Shown: positions 19,817 to 29,138 of the stretch, piece by piece
Numbering within the stretch: position 1 is the stretch's first letter
Layout of the letters: each line of letters starts with the position of its first letter
Assembly (NCBI GenBank): GCA_964589175.1
Contig: CAZPRY010000008.1
Location: 1-64,000 of the forward strand
DNA from: CAZPRY01 sp964589175
GTDB lineage: Bacteria; Fidelibacterota; UBA2242
DNA: 64,000 bases
Direction: 5' to 3'
Notes under the pieces: model-generated
The model's database searches: none
What the model was told of the DNA's origin: nothing
Seen by the model: the letters and a program-made list of their open reading frames with translations, nothing else
Translations under genes and position numbers: made by a program

Positions 19817-20809
19817 CTATTCGATATGCCCTAGGTAAACCGCTGATTCGCCGTTTTGTTCCAGTTGTCGCTTGATCCCGTCCGCGGCCAGTTTTTCAAC
19901 GATGAGAACCAAGCCGACACCCAGGTTGAAAACCTTGCGCATTTCGCTCTCGTCGATCTGTCCGACGGATTGGATCAGTTTGAAAATCGGCGGCCACTTC
20001 CAAGCCTTCCAGTCAATTTCCAGGCGCAAATCTTCCGGGATAATCCGCTTCGTATTCCCGACGATTCCGCCGCCGGTGATATGGCTGATGGCATGTAATC
20101 CCGGCGCTCCCAAGAGCGGGGCAACGGGCTTCAAATAGGAACGGTGCACTTTCAATAATTCATCGCCGAGCAGGTTCTTCAATTCCGGCAGTCGATCGTT
20201 CACCTGAAATTTGCTCAGCAGGACTTTACGCGCCAAAGAATATCCGTTGGTATGCAAGCCGGATGAGGACAATCCCAACAAAACATCGCCGCTCCTGACC
20301 CGATCGTGCAGAATCAATTCGCGCTCGACGACCCCGACGATCGTACCGACCAGATCGAAATCCTTCTCGCGGTAAATCCCGGGCATTTCGGCCATCTCGC
20401 CGCCGATCAGGGCACACCCGTTTTCCTCGCAGGCAAGCGCCAGCCCGGCGATTATGCTGTGAATTTTGCGCGGATCCATTTTGCCAAATCCGACATAATC
20501 CAGAAAAAAGAGCGGCCTGGCCCCGGTGGTCAGGATATCGTTTACGCAGTGATTGACCAGACATTGTCCGATCGAATCGAAGCGATCCATCAGGTTGGCA
20601 ACAACCAGTTTTGTCCCGACTCCGTCCGTGCTGGCGACCAGCACCGGATTTTTGTACTTGTCGGCCGGAAAAGCGAAGCACCCGCCGAAGCTCCCCAGAT
20701 CGGTCAAAACCTGCGGAGTGAAGGTCTTTCTGACCAGCGATTTGATCCCCCGGACAGCCGCTTCTCCGGCCTGAATATCTACACCGGCTTCTTTATAAGC
20801 ATCGTTCAA
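19817..20809 (-). CDS. purM: phosphoribosylformylglycinamidine cyclo-ligase (AIR synthetase)
   Basis: Fifth step of purine synthesis: ATP-dependent ring closure of FGAM to AIR. 330 residues. Motifs include YKEAGVDIQAGEAAV at the N-terminus, the ATP-binding STDGVGTKL, NDILTTGARPLFFLDYVG, ENGCALIGGEMAEMPGIY, FDLVGTIVGVVE, SSSGLHTNGYSLAR and ITGGGIVGN. The start codon is TTG (20809), 3 bases after the acyl-CoA synthetase stop; no ATG is available at the N-terminus in this frame. No other pur genes occur in the window. Confidence 0.96.
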   Translation of the reverse strand: MNDAYKEAGVDIQAGEAAVRGIKSLVRKTFTPQVLTDLGSFGGCFAFPADKYKNPVLVASTDGVGTKLVVANLMDRFDSIGQCLVNHCVNDILTTGARPLFFLDYVGFGKMDPRKIHSIIAGLALACEENGCALIGGEMAEMPGIYREKDFDLVGTIVGVVERELILHDRVRSGDVLLGLSSSGLHTNGYSLARKVLLSKFQVNDRLPELKNLLGDELLKVHRSYLKPVAPLLGAPGLHAISHITGGGIVGNTKRIIPEDLRLEIDWKAWKWPPIFKLIQSVGQIDESEMRKVFNLGVGLVLIVEKLAADGIKRQLEQNGESAVYLGHIE

Positions 20810-20812
20810 CTT

Positions 20813-22621
20813 TTAATCAACTCCCGTATACATTGCGTCTATTATTCCAGCACATTTTTGCGAAACGATATTTCGCTTGATCTTCAGAGATGGCGTCAAT
20901 TCCCCGCTTTCAATGGTAAATTCCTGCGCAAGCAACGTAAATTTTTTGATCTTTTCAAACTGCGCAAAACCATCCATTGATTCTTCAATGACCTTGGCAT
21001 AGAGTTCATTGACCTTGGGCAGATGGACCAATTCCTCGCGATCTTTCCAGGACAGACCGTTATCCCCGGCCCATTTTTCAAGGTTATTGAAAGCCGGCAC
21101 AATCAGGGCGGAAACGAATTTGCGGCGATCCCCGATCGCCAGAATTTGTTCGATCCATTTCGAAGTGACGAGGACATTTTCCATGGGTTGGGGGGCCACG
21201 TTTTTCCCGCCCGAAGTCACCAGAATATTCTTCTTACGATCGGTAATTGTCAAATATCCCTCATCATCGATTAGGCCGATATCACCGGTCGCGAACCAGC
21301 CGTCGGCCCCGAGAACTTCGCGGGTAGCCTCTTCATCCTTGAAATAACCGAGCATGACCTGCGGCCCGCGGGTTAGAATTTCACCGTCCGGTGCGATTTT
21401 TATCTCCGCACCCGGAATCGGAATTCCAACGGCGCCGATTTTGGGCTTCTCGAGAGGATTCACGGTGATCACGGGCGAGGTCTCGGTAAGACCATAACCC
21501 TCGACAATGGCGATTCCGGCTGCATGGAAGAATTCGGCGATTTCTTTCGATAAAGGTGCAGCTCCGGAGATGAAAAAGCGAAGCCTGCCGCCCACACGTT
21601 CTTTCAATTTGCCGAATACAAGTTTATCGGCCAATTTGACCTGGGAGGCCAGATACGGCCCGACAGTCTTGTCTTGCATTCGCTTCAGGAATGCCTTACG
21701 GCCAACCGAAATAGCCCACCAGAATATTTTCTGCTTAATGGCCGAATCCTGGGAAATTTTATCGATTATTTTCGCATAGACTTTTTCATAGAAGCGCGGA
21801 ACGGCCGTCATCAGCGTCGGATGGACTTCACGTATGTTGTCGGCTACGGTATTGATATTTTCGGCATAATAAATAGTGGCCCCCAGCGAGGTCGCCAGGT
21901 AATGACCCGCCATTCTCTCAAAACTATGGCTGAGCGGCAGGAACGACAGGAAAGTATCCTTCTCGGAGGCATCCAGAATCTGCAGGCTGCCCCAGATATT
22001 GGAAGTCAGGTTGCTGTGGGTCAACATGACACCTTTGGGTTCGCCGGTGGTTCCGGAAGTGTAAATCAGGGTCAGCAGGTCATCGCTCTTGATCGCCATG
22101 GCTTCCCGTTCGAATTCATCCAGATGCGCGGCCCGGTAGACTTCACCTGCGGCGAGGAAATCCTGCATGATCACGGTCTTCGGATTGACCACATTCGCGT
22201 TGTCCAGGATGATGATTTTTTCCAGATGCGGCATATCCGCGGAGACGGTCAGCATCTTCTCGGTCTGCTCCTGGTCACCGCAGAATAGAAATCTGCACTC
22301 GGCATGCTGGGCAATCCATTTGGCCTGCTTGGCGGTCAGCGTCGGGTAGATCGTCGTTACAACGCCCCGTGCGACAATCGAACCGTAATCGGCCATCGCC
22401 CACCACTGACTGTTCTGGGCAATAATTCCAACCCGGTCTCCGGGCTGTAATCCGAGACTTTTAAGGCCGCAGGTTATCTTCTCTACGATGTCCCGAACCT
22501 CGCTGTAAAGCAGCGTTTTCCACTCCTCTCCCTCTTTATAACCATAGGCGACTTTATCGGCGAATTTACTTGTCACGGAGACGAACATTTCGGAAATAGT
22601 GCTATAACTTTTGCCTTCCAT
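20813..22621 (-). CDS. long-chain acyl-CoA synthetase (AMP-forming)
   Basis: Activates fatty acids to acyl-CoA through an acyl-adenylate. About 602 residues from the ATG at 22621; a GGGGGA Shine-Dalgarno lies 9 bases upstream, whereas the more upstream ATGs at 22666 and 22630 are poorly placed. Core motifs: the P-loop-like LTLIYTSGTTGEPKGVMLTH (A3), GYGLTETSPVITVN (A5), GWFATGDIGLIDDEGYLTI (A7) and DRKKNILVTSGGKNVAPQPM (A8), which marks the FadD15/FAA1-like long-chain subgroup. The HSFERMAGHYLA stretch supports that group. Substrate chain length cannot be read from sequence. Upstream of purM and likely co-transcribed. Confidence 0.93.
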   Translation of the reverse strand: MEGKSYSTISEMFVSVTSKFADKVAYGYKEGEEWKTLLYSEVRDIVEKITCGLKSLGLQPGDRVGIIAQNSQWWAMADYGSIVARGVVTTIYPTLTAKQAKWIAQHAECRFLFCGDQEQTEKMLTVSADMPHLEKIIILDNANVVNPKTVIMQDFLAAGEVYRAAHLDEFEREAMAIKSDDLLTLIYTSGTTGEPKGVMLTHSNLTSNIWGSLQILDASEKDTFLSFLPLSHSFERMAGHYLATSLGATIYYAENINTVADNIREVHPTLMTAVPRFYEKVYAKIIDKISQDSAIKQKIFWWAISVGRKAFLKRMQDKTVGPYLASQVKLADKLVFGKLKERVGGRLRFFISGAAPLSKEIAEFFHAAGIAIVEGYGLTETSPVITVNPLEKPKIGAVGIPIPGAEIKIAPDGEILTRGPQVMLGYFKDEEATREVLGADGWFATGDIGLIDDEGYLTITDRKKNILVTSGGKNVAPQPMENVLVTSKWIEQILAIGDRRKFVSALIVPAFNNLEKWAGDNGLSWKDREELVHLPKVNELYAKVIEESMDGFAQFEKIKKFTLLAQEFTIESGELTPSLKIKRNIVSQKCAGIIDAMYTGVD

Positions 22622-22690
22622 TTCTTTCATTCCCCCATTGATTTTTTGCTTGTTTTTGATTCCCAAAAAATTAATTTTAACACGCTATTG

Positions 22691-22774
22691 GCCGAGATGG
22701 TGAAACTGGTAGACGCAGCGGACTCAAAATCCGCCGGGCTTCGGCCCTTGGGGGTTCGATTCCCCCTCTCGGCA
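22691..22774 (+). tRNA. tRNA-Leu (anticodon CAA)
   Basis: 84-base cloverleaf: 7-bp acceptor (GCCGAGA with TCTCGGC), D-loop with GGTAGAC, anticodon stem GCGGA/TCCGC around loop CTCAAAA with anticodon CAA, a long variable arm (GGGC TTCG GCCC) typical of class II Leu tRNAs, and T-arm GGGGG TTCGATT CCCCC. The discriminator base is A and CCA is not encoded. It is on the opposite strand to the flanking genes. Confidence 0.97.
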
Positions 22775-22852
22775 CACTCTATTTAAAAGATTCCGGTTCT
22801 ATAACGACGATACGCCCCAAAAATATCGTTTTATAACAGGTTCGTATTGGAA

Positions 22853-24193
22853 TTACTTGAAATATTTGTTCTGAAGTTCCGAAATCATCAGTTTGGCTTT
22901 GCCGATCTCCTCGGTAGCCTCGGGATATTTGGTTGAAACCCGGCCCAACTCTTCGATGGCGCGGTCATATTGCCCCATCCGGGCGTAACAATGGCCAAGG
23001 CGCAACTGGGCATAGGCCTCTTTATTACCATCCCCGAGACCGAAGACCTTCTTATAGGCTTCGATGGCCTGCTGAAACTGATTCTGGTGGTAATAGCAAT
23101 CACCGATCCACCATTGGGCGTTATCTGCAAGTTTGTGCGACGAATCCATGGCGAGAATCTCCTGATAGATTTCAATCGCTACGGCATAATTTCCGACCTC
23201 TACCAGTTTACCCGCCGCAGTGTATAATTCAGCCGGATTTTTCGACCCGGTAGTCTGCCTCGCGGAGCCGCTAGCCGGCTGTCTGGTGGTTTTATACCGG
23301 GAGCCCATGCTCAGATAATCTGCCAAAGAGTATTCTTCCACCGGCCCGCGCGTGATTTTAATAGCTACCCGGCGGTTTAAAACTTCCTGGAGTTCGCTGC
23401 TGCCCTCCACGAGTGGTTCGACTTCACCCACCGGAATGAGCTCGATTCGCGCAGCGATAAAATTCCGATCCGAATCGTTAAACAGGTTAGTAATCATTTT
23501 ACCAACCGTCGCGCAGCGCATTTCCGAAATCACCAGGTTCTGCTGATGCGAACCATCTGGGTCGGTATGTCCGTACAATCTCACGGTAATATTATCGTCC
23601 TTACGGAGCGCTTTGGCAATTTTTCCCAGGGTAATAAAATAGTTTGAATTAAACGTAAGACCGGGGGTTTTCCATTGGTTCCAATCAAAGAAGATATCAT
23701 CGAGAACGATGGTATTGCAGATATCGGTTTCGCTCAAAGCCTGTCTTTTCTGCACACTCAGATTCACCGATTCGGTCGGGATTTCGGCCATCACAACCGC
23801 TTGTTCAACCCGTTTCATCCGGATCGCTTCCGGCTGGCTCTGATCTGGAACCGGCTGGGGAGTCGGCGGCGCAATGGACTGCTCGGCGACACTATTTACG
23901 GATTCCGCCGTAGAACTCACCGTAACGATCGCAGGCTGGGCCCCGGGCAGTTCACGCGGCATTTCCTGGATATTTTCTTTTTGGTTGATTACGACTTCGG
24001 GTTCTTTTCGAGGTGACTGACTCTTGGCGAAGAGAAGAGCAATCGAGTCGGGGGAAACCATTCTGGGCTGGCTCTGCGCGGATACAGGCTTGGATTGTTC
24101 CGGGTACGAGACAGTTTCCTCCTCAACGGCGACTTTTCCCCCACCGCAGGCCAAAAAGACAAGGACCACAGCCAGAATAAAATATTTCTTCAT
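22853..24193 (-). CDS. OmpA-domain/TPR lipoprotein (cell-envelope)
   Basis: About 446 residues. The second ATG (24193) is favoured because AGGAAAAAGG lies just upstream. A hydrophobic leader (YFILAVVLVFLAC) ends in a lipobox Cys. A Pro/Gln/Ser-rich linker (about 20-150) is followed by an OmpA_C-like peptidoglycan-binding domain (IVLDDIFFDWNQW; VRLYGHTDPDGSHQQNLVIS; LNRRVAIKI). Three TPR-like repeats form the C-terminus (NYAVAIEIYQEILAMDSSHK; NQFQQAIEAYKKVFGLGDGN; GQYDRAIEELGRVSTKYPEA). OmpA plus TPR on one lipoprotein resembles a Pal/YbgF combination that bridges the outer membrane and cell wall (inference). The coiled-coil protein gene lies upstream and is separated from it by a terminator-like hairpin. 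Confidence 0.85.
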   Translation of the reverse strand: MKKYFILAVVLVFLACGGGKVAVEEETVSYPEQSKPVSAQSQPRMVSPDSIALLFAKSQSPRKEPEVVINQKENIQEMPRELPGAQPAIVTVSSTAESVNSVAEQSIAPPTPQPVPDQSQPEAIRMKRVEQAVVMAEIPTESVNLSVQKRQALSETDICNTIVLDDIFFDWNQWKTPGLTFNSNYFITLGKIAKALRKDDNITVRLYGHTDPDGSHQQNLVISEMRCATVGKMITNLFNDSDRNFIAARIELIPVGEVEPLVEGSSELQEVLNRRVAIKITRGPVEEYSLADYLSMGSRYKTTRQPASGSARQTTGSKNPAELYTAAGKLVEVGNYAVAIEIYQEILAMDSSHKLADNAQWWIGDCYYHQNQFQQAIEAYKKVFGLGDGNKEAYAQLRLGHCYARMGQYDRAIEELGRVSTKYPEATEEIGKAKLMISELQNKYFK

Positions 24194-24206
24194 CCCCTTT
24201 TTCCTC

Positions 24207-24257
24207 AAAAAACGTAAACATCCGACATGGTATAAAACTATCTATGCCGGATGTTTA
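24207..24257 (-). terminator. terminator-like hairpin between coiled-coil gene and OmpA/TPR gene
   Basis: On the minus strand, AAACATCCGGCATAG pairs with a near-perfect inverted copy (10-bp core TAAACATCCG/CGGATGTTTA at 24216-24225 and 24248-24257, extended past one mismatch), followed after ACG by TTTTTT. It would terminate or attenuate transcription arriving from 24279-24791. Confidence 0.5.
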
Positions 24258-24278
24258 ATTCACAACTTCAGGTTTGGA

Positions 24279-24791
24279 TTATTTACGCTTCTTTTCCGGT
24301 TCTACGGCAGCGGTTTCCAGGGTTTTAATCCGTTTGTCCAGATCGGTGGCTTCACGGCTCATCCTGCTGATGTTGGTCTGCAGATCGGTGAGCGTTCTCT
24401 GGGTTTGGCGTTTATAGGATGCCAGCTGCCCTGAAAGATCTTCAATGTCGTTTTTGACACTGGCAAACTCCGTTTCGGTATTCATGCGAAATTCACCGAT
24501 GATCAATCCAAGAGAATCAATTTTCGCAGAAAAAACGGCCTTCGTAATATCCAGTTTATCGTTTAAATCAGTGACTGATTTCTGAAATTCCTGAATATGT
24601 TTGCCACGCCCGATGAACTGCAACCTGAGGTCGTTTAGTTGATGATTGAAATCTTCGTTTGTCACTACACTCAGTGAATCCTGGGAATTCAATTGATCCA
24701 TCCTCTTGTTCACTCTGTCGACAACCAGGGCATAGTAAACCGCAACAAACACAAGGAGCACAATGGCGATTGTCTTAATAGCTTCTTTCAT
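24279..24791 (-). CDS. membrane-anchored coiled-coil protein, function unknown
   Basis: 170 residues. One N-terminal membrane segment (about 5-24, IKTIAIVLLVFVAVYYALVV) is followed by a long heptad-rich coiled coil (about 45-165: LRLQFIGRGKHIQEFQKSV, LNDKLDITKAVFSAKIDSLG, LQTNISRMSREATDLDKRIK) and a basic tail. No catalytic motif is visible. It lies directly upstream of the OmpA/TPR lipoprotein gene, so a shared envelope role (a Tol/Pal accessory-like spacer) is possible but only inferred. Confidence 0.65.
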   Translation of the reverse strand: MKEAIKTIAIVLLVFVAVYYALVVDRVNKRMDQLNSQDSLSVVTNEDFNHQLNDLRLQFIGRGKHIQEFQKSVTDLNDKLDITKAVFSAKIDSLGLIIGEFRMNTETEFASVKNDIEDLSGQLASYKRQTQRTLTDLQTNISRMSREATDLDKRIKTLETAAVEPEKKRK

Positions 24792-24955
24792 TCAAAACTC
24801 CCATAATTTCAATTATATTAATTATTTACATTTTCCGGTCTGATTAGGTACCCATCATCAAATTGCATTCTCGTTCTTAACGTTCTTCCCGTCATAAATA
24901 CCAATGACGAATTTACAAATCTCTTTTTAATATTCAATGTTTTTCTATAAGGATT

Positions 24956-25141
24956 TTACCATCTTTCTTTTTTGAATTCTTCCCAGTGATCTATATCCCG
25001 TATGATCTGTCTGCATATACTCCGTATATAGGGGTTTAGTTTCACTTCCACTACCGGTTTGTCCTGAACCAATTTTTCCATCACCTCCCGGAATTCCTTC
25101 AGCTCCGAGCGATCCACTTCGATACTGAGTCTTGTTAACAT
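24956..25141 (-). CDS. small conserved-looking protein of unknown function
   Basis: 61 residues, soluble and charged. The ATG at 25141 is preceded by a clear GAGGT Shine-Dalgarno, and it lies 33 bases after the AmrS-type gene on the same strand, which argues that it is a real gene. The pattern (an amphipathic segment EVDRSELKEFREVMEKL followed by RSICRQIIRDIDHWEEFKKE) gives no family match I can name. Confidence 0.55.
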   Translation of the reverse strand: MLTRLSIEVDRSELKEFREVMEKLVQDKPVVEVKLNPYIRSICRQIIRDIDHWEEFKKERW

Positions 25142-25174
25142 ATTACCTCGTGCTACTTAATTTCTTGTTTTCAT

Positions 25175-26182
25175 TCAGATTTTATTCACAATGGAGATCG
25201 CTTCACCGCAGCGGCATCGCCCTCCAACAACGTTATTTACGCTAACGGAAAACCACTGCCGTTCGACCAGCAGAGCCCCACAGTTGGGGCAGTACGTATT
25301 GTTCCCATGTGTGGCTGCGATATTACCCTCATAGACGTATTTCATCCCCATCTCCAGGGCAAGCTGTCGCGCTCCGTCCAGCGTTGTTTTAGGAGTAGGT
25401 CGATAATCTCGCATATGATAATCGGGATGGAAGGCGGAGAGATGAAACGGAACATCGGCGCCCAGATTTTCAAGGATCCAATTCACTTCCGCTCGCATCA
25501 GGTCCGGGGAATCATTCAAACCCGGAATCAACAGGGTCGTCAATTCGATGAATGTACCCTGCCTCCCGATCTCGATGATGGCATCGAGAACGTGGCCCAG
25601 ATCGGCATGACAGTATTTCGAATAGAATTCTTGCGAGAAAGCCTTCAGATCGATATTGGCGGCATCGATAAAGGGATAAATATCGCCAATCGCAGCGCGG
25701 CTGATATACCCGTTCGTAACCATTACGGTCTTTAGATCCGCTTCCCGGGCCAGGCGGGCGATATCGAGAACGTACTCCCCGAATATGGTCGGTTCGTTAT
25801 AAGTGAAAGCGATCCCGAGGCTCTCGCTTTGGAGGGCGGCTTCAACGAGCTGTTCCGGACTGTAATGCCGGGAGCGAAGCTGATCCGCCTTGCCCCGGGC
25901 GATATCCCAATTCTGACAGAACTCACATTCCAGATTACATCCCACCGTGCCGATGGACAGGACCTGGGAACCCGGATAAAAATGATACAGCGGTTTCTTC
26001 TCAATCGGGTCTACATGCACGGCGATCGGGTTTCCGTAAACCAGCGAATAGAGTTCTCCCCGGCGGTTCTGACGGGCGGCGCAAAAGCCGGTTTTGCCGT
26101 CGGCGATCCGGCACTCGCGCGGACAGAGATGACACTCTGCGACCTGATCTTGCCGGGGACTCCACCAATTGGCTTTATGCAT
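25175..26182 (-). CDS. amrS: AmmeMemoRadiSam system radical SAM protein (AmrS), cytosolic form
   Basis: 335 residues, no signal sequence. An N-terminal Cys cluster (C17, C20, C24, C34; ECHLCPRECRIADGKTGFC) precedes the radical SAM 4Fe-4S motif C82-x3-C86-x2-C89 in GCNLECEFCQNW. Other family features are AFTYNEPTIFGEYVLD, MVTNGYIS, IDAANIDLKAFS, TTLLIPGLND, and a C-terminal zinc-ribbon-like pair (YCPNCGALL, RCRCGEA). The AmrS family co-occurs with AMMECR1 and Memo proteins; its reaction is not established. No Memo or AMMECR1 gene is adjacent here, unlike the second copy at 57386. The start is an ATG with no close competitor. Confidence 0.9.
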   Translation of the reverse strand: MHKANWWSPRQDQVAECHLCPRECRIADGKTGFCAARQNRRGELYSLVYGNPIAVHVDPIEKKPLYHFYPGSQVLSIGTVGCNLECEFCQNWDIARGKADQLRSRHYSPEQLVEAALQSESLGIAFTYNEPTIFGEYVLDIARLAREADLKTVMVTNGYISRAAIGDIYPFIDAANIDLKAFSQEFYSKYCHADLGHVLDAIIEIGRQGTFIELTTLLIPGLNDSPDLMRAEVNWILENLGADVPFHLSAFHPDYHMRDYRPTPKTTLDGARQLALEMGMKYVYEGNIAATHGNNTYCPNCGALLVERQWFSVSVNNVVGGRCRCGEAISIVNKI

Positions 26183-26435
26183 ACTTGTTCATCCTTTTAA
26201 TAGCGCCTTCACTCCAACCAATATTTTGATCGCAGGCAGCTCATCAGGCGACGATATAAACTAATAAAATGATTGAGTTTTGTCAACTTGATAGTGAATC
26301 CGGCGGCGCACCGCATTGCAGGCAATCAATCCGGGCGCCTCGGTTCTAATCCTTGAATTCGTGCTCGTTTTCCGTTAAACTAAGCCTCAGATATTTTGGC
26401 ATACGGTTGTCCACATCAAACTGGGGGTGTTCATC

Positions 26436-28388
26436 ATGGAGAAAAAACGGGGTCTGCCGCAGGAAGCCTACGAGGCCATACCGGGCGATCAGTATCAACC
26501 TTATATTCCTAAAAACGAATCGATGACCGAACTGACCTTCCGTTCCCTCGTTTACGGCTCGCTCTTCGGAATTCTCTTTGGCATGGCGAACGCCTACCTG
26601 GGACTGATGGCCGGTCTTACGATTTCCACCGCCATCCCGCTCGCCGTGATCACGGTCGCCGTCGCGCGCTTATTGCAGGGCATCGCCGGCAAGACGTCGA
26701 TCCTGGAAAACAACATTACCAAGACGGCCGGCTCCGCCAGCTCATCGCTCGCTTCAGGGATTATTTTTACGATCCCGGCTCTTTTTTTGTGGGGCTACCA
26801 GCCCAGCCTGCTTAAAATAACTATGATTGCGCTCACCGGCGGATTGCTGGGCGTCCTCTTTATGATTCCCCTCAGACGATTCCTGATTCGCAACGAACAC
26901 GGCCAGCTCCCCTATCCCGAAGGCATCGGTTCGGCCGAGGTGCTGGTTGCCGCCGACACGGGCGGCACCCGCGCAAAGAATGTCTTTATCGGCCTGGGAA
27001 TCGGGTTTCTGTACACCTTCATTATGGATATTATCAGACTCTGGCCGCGCGACCTCTGGATAAAAATCCCGTTTATCAAGAAAGCCACGATCGGCCTGAA
27101 CACCCGGCCTGCGCTGTTGGGCGTCGGGTACATCCTCGGATTCCGGATCTCGGCGATTATGGTTGCCGGCGGGCTGCTCTCCTGGCTGGGCATCATCCCG
27201 GCCATCGCCTACATCGGGGATAAATTCACTGCCCCGGTTTACCCGGAAGCGACGCTGCTGATCCGGAATATGAGCCCCAGCCAGATTTGGACCAGTTATG
27301 TTCGTTATATCGGCGCCGGTGCCGTGGCGGCCGCGGGTTTTATCACGCTGATTAAATCCATTCCGACCATGGTGGCTTCATTTAAAATCGGTCTTCAACA
27401 AATCAGAAGCCGGGCAGAAGGCAATTTCCAGTTCGACCGCACCGATCACGATCTTTCCCTGAAAGTCGTCTTCATCGGGATACTCATCATCTCCCTGGTT
27501 CTGGCGATTATTCCGACAATTTTCGACTTTTCGTCATCCTTTTTCGTGCGACTGTTAGCCGCTTTCTGTGTCGTATTATTCGCCTTTTTCTTCACGACCG
27601 TTTCCGCCCGCATCGTCGGGCTCGTCGGTGTGACTTCCAATCCCACCTCGGGAATGATCATAGCCACCCTCATCTGCACCAGCCTGATTTTCCTGGGATT
27701 CGGTTTCAGCGGCGACAACGGAAAAATCGCCGCACTGACCGTCGGAGCCATTGTCGGCTGCGCAGCCTCCATTGCCGGAGATACCTCCCAGGACTTAAAA
27801 GCCGGGTTCCTGCTAGGCGCCACACCGAGCAAACAACAGATCGCCGAGCTGGTTGGCGTGATCACGACCTGTTTCTTCGTCGCGGGCAGTGTGATTATCC
27901 TGGGAAAGGCCTATGGATTCGGATCGGCGGAACTGCCGGCACCTCAGGCTAATATGATGAAGATGGTCATCGACGGCGTGATCGGCAGGAATATACCCTG
28001 GTTGCTGGTCCTGATCGGCGTCGGAATTACGTTCATCGTGCATTTTATCGTGCGGGTTCCCAGCCTGGCATTTGCGGTCGGTGTTTACCTTCCGGTTTCT
28101 ACGATGGTCCCGATTTTTATCGGCGGTGTAATCCGCAGAGTCCTGGAGAAGCGTTGTAAAGGGGATAAAGAACTGATCAACCGGCGCCGGGAAGGCGGCA
28201 TTTTATTCGGTTCAGGACTGGTCGGCGGAGACGGTTTAATGGGTGTACTGGTCGGGCTGCTCGTCATTCTGAAGGCCCGGCCCAACATTCTCGTGGAAAA
28301 TTGGGCCGGGTCCTTTACGGCTCTGATCGGTCTTGCGTTCTTCTGCGCGATTTCATACCTATTGATCCGGGCTTCGCGGTCAGAATAA
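26436..28388 (+). CDS. OPT-family oligopeptide transporter
   Basis: About 650 residues; the ATG at 26436 is preceded by GGGGGTG. The protein is almost entirely hydrophobic, with about 14-16 membrane segments. It opens with the OPT signature ELTFRSLVYGSLFGILFGMA and AYLGLMAGLTIS, then KTSILENNITKTAGSASSSL, PYPEGIGSAEVL, and near the C-terminus GGILFGSGLVGGDGLMGVL. These fit the bacterial OPT subgroup that includes proton-coupled peptide or metal-chelate importers. Substrate is not inferred. A 244-base gap separates it from the divergent amrS gene. Confidence 0.93.
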   Translation: MEKKRGLPQEAYEAIPGDQYQPYIPKNESMTELTFRSLVYGSLFGILFGMANAYLGLMAGLTISTAIPLAVITVAVARLLQGIAGKTSILENNITKTAGSASSSLASGIIFTIPALFLWGYQPSLLKITMIALTGGLLGVLFMIPLRRFLIRNEHGQLPYPEGIGSAEVLVAADTGGTRAKNVFIGLGIGFLYTFIMDIIRLWPRDLWIKIPFIKKATIGLNTRPALLGVGYILGFRISAIMVAGGLLSWLGIIPAIAYIGDKFTAPVYPEATLLIRNMSPSQIWTSYVRYIGAGAVAAAGFITLIKSIPTMVASFKIGLQQIRSRAEGNFQFDRTDHDLSLKVVFIGILIISLVLAIIPTIFDFSSSFFVRLLAAFCVVLFAFFFTTVSARIVGLVGVTSNPTSGMIIATLICTSLIFLGFGFSGDNGKIAALTVGAIVGCAASIAGDTSQDLKAGFLLGATPSKQQIAELVGVITTCFFVAGSVIILGKAYGFGSAELPAPQANMMKMVIDGVIGRNIPWLLVLIGVGITFIVHFIVRVPSLAFAVGVYLPVSTMVPIFIGGVIRRVLEKRCKGDKELINRRREGGILFGSGLVGGDGLMGVLVGLLVILKARPNILVENWAGSFTALIGLAFFCAISYLLIRASRSE

Positions 28389-28473
28389 ATTCGTCGGGAA
28401 CTTCTATTCGTTCTTTGGGTTAGACTAACAAAATCATTTGAAGACAAACGATCAGGAAGTAAATTAGGCCGTT

Positions 28474-28734
28474 ATGATAAAAGAAAAGAAAATCAAGAAA
28501 AGTACACAGTTCGTAAAAAACCTGTCTCTGACAAAAACGAACTATCTCATTTTCGGTTTGGGCTTGCTGGTAATCATCGTCGGTTATTTTGTGATGGCAA
28601 GCGGCGACACCTACAGTTTCCGTTCGCTCTCGGTCGCGCCGGTCATTCTGCTGCTCGGGTACCTGATCATCATCCCGATTTCTATCCTCTATCGCAAAGA
28701 CGAGTCAAAAGACCAGAATAAATCCGAACAGTAA
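28474..28734 (+). CDS. DUF3098-like small membrane protein
   Basis: 86 residues with two membrane segments (about 23-43 NYLIFGLGLLVIIVGYFVMA and 52-73 VAPVILLLGYLIIIPISILY), a basic N-terminus and a charged C-terminal tail. The layout and the NYLIFGLGLLVIIVGYFVMASG motif resemble DUF3098 proteins, common in Bacteroidetes and usually encoded near cell-division genes. Here it lies 85 bases after the OPT transporter. Function unknown. Confidence 0.6.
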   Translation: MIKEKKIKKSTQFVKNLSLTKTNYLIFGLGLLVIIVGYFVMASGDTYSFRSLSVAPVILLLGYLIIIPISILYRKDESKDQNKSEQ

Positions 28735-28796
28735 AAGCGGGATCACAACTTTGGCAGACGATTGAGTTCGTCTCCATTCAATATCCAAAAATCAAG

Positions 28797-28822
28797 CGCC
28801 CCTGATTCCAGGGGCGTTTTTT
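28797..28822 (+). terminator. intrinsic terminator
   Basis: Perfect 8-bp GC-rich stem CGCCCCTG/CAGGGGCG (28797-28804 with 28809-28816), 4-base loop ATTC, then TTTTTT. It ends the OPT and small-membrane-protein unit and faces the minus-strand FmdB-like gene. Confidence 0.88.
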
Positions 28823-28859
28823 AAGGTTTTTCCACTCGGTATATTATGCGTTTCGCAGA

Positions 28860-29126
28860 CTAATCGGACTTCTCAGTGGGGGTTTCCTGCGGTTTCTGAT
28901 CCGGCTTTGCGGATTTCACCGGGCTGGCAGGCGAATGATTTTTCTTGCCGTAATCGGTAATATAAAAACCCGATCCCTTGAAAATCAATCCGGTGCCGCC
29001 GCTGATTTTCCGGTGCACACTGATATGGCCGCATTGTGGACACAGCCGGACCGGTTCGTCATTCATACTCTGCAGTTTTTCAAATTCGTGTCCGCATTCC
29101 TTACAGACATACTCATAGGTAGGCAT
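28860..29126 (-). CDS. FmdB-family zinc-ribbon protein
   Basis: 88 residues. The FmdB/CxxC signature MPTYEYVCKECGHEFEK gives the first CxxC and RLCPQCGH the second, a zinc ribbon. A low-complexity Pro/Lys/Ser tail (about 61-88) follows, as often in this family. FmdB was named as a putative regulator of formamidase, but most members have no proven role. It is the last gene of the rsmD-coaD-pta run, 12 bases after pta. Confidence 0.88.
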   Translation of the reverse strand: MPTYEYVCKECGHEFEKLQSMNDEPVRLCPQCGHISVHRKISGGTGLIFKGSGFYITDYGKKNHSPASPVKSAKPDQKPQETPTEKSD

Positions 29127-29138
29127 TCATATCTCCAA

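Noticed and set aside
22781..22852. Possible terminator after tRNA-Leu.
   Set aside because: No stable stem followed by a T-run; only AT-rich sequence.
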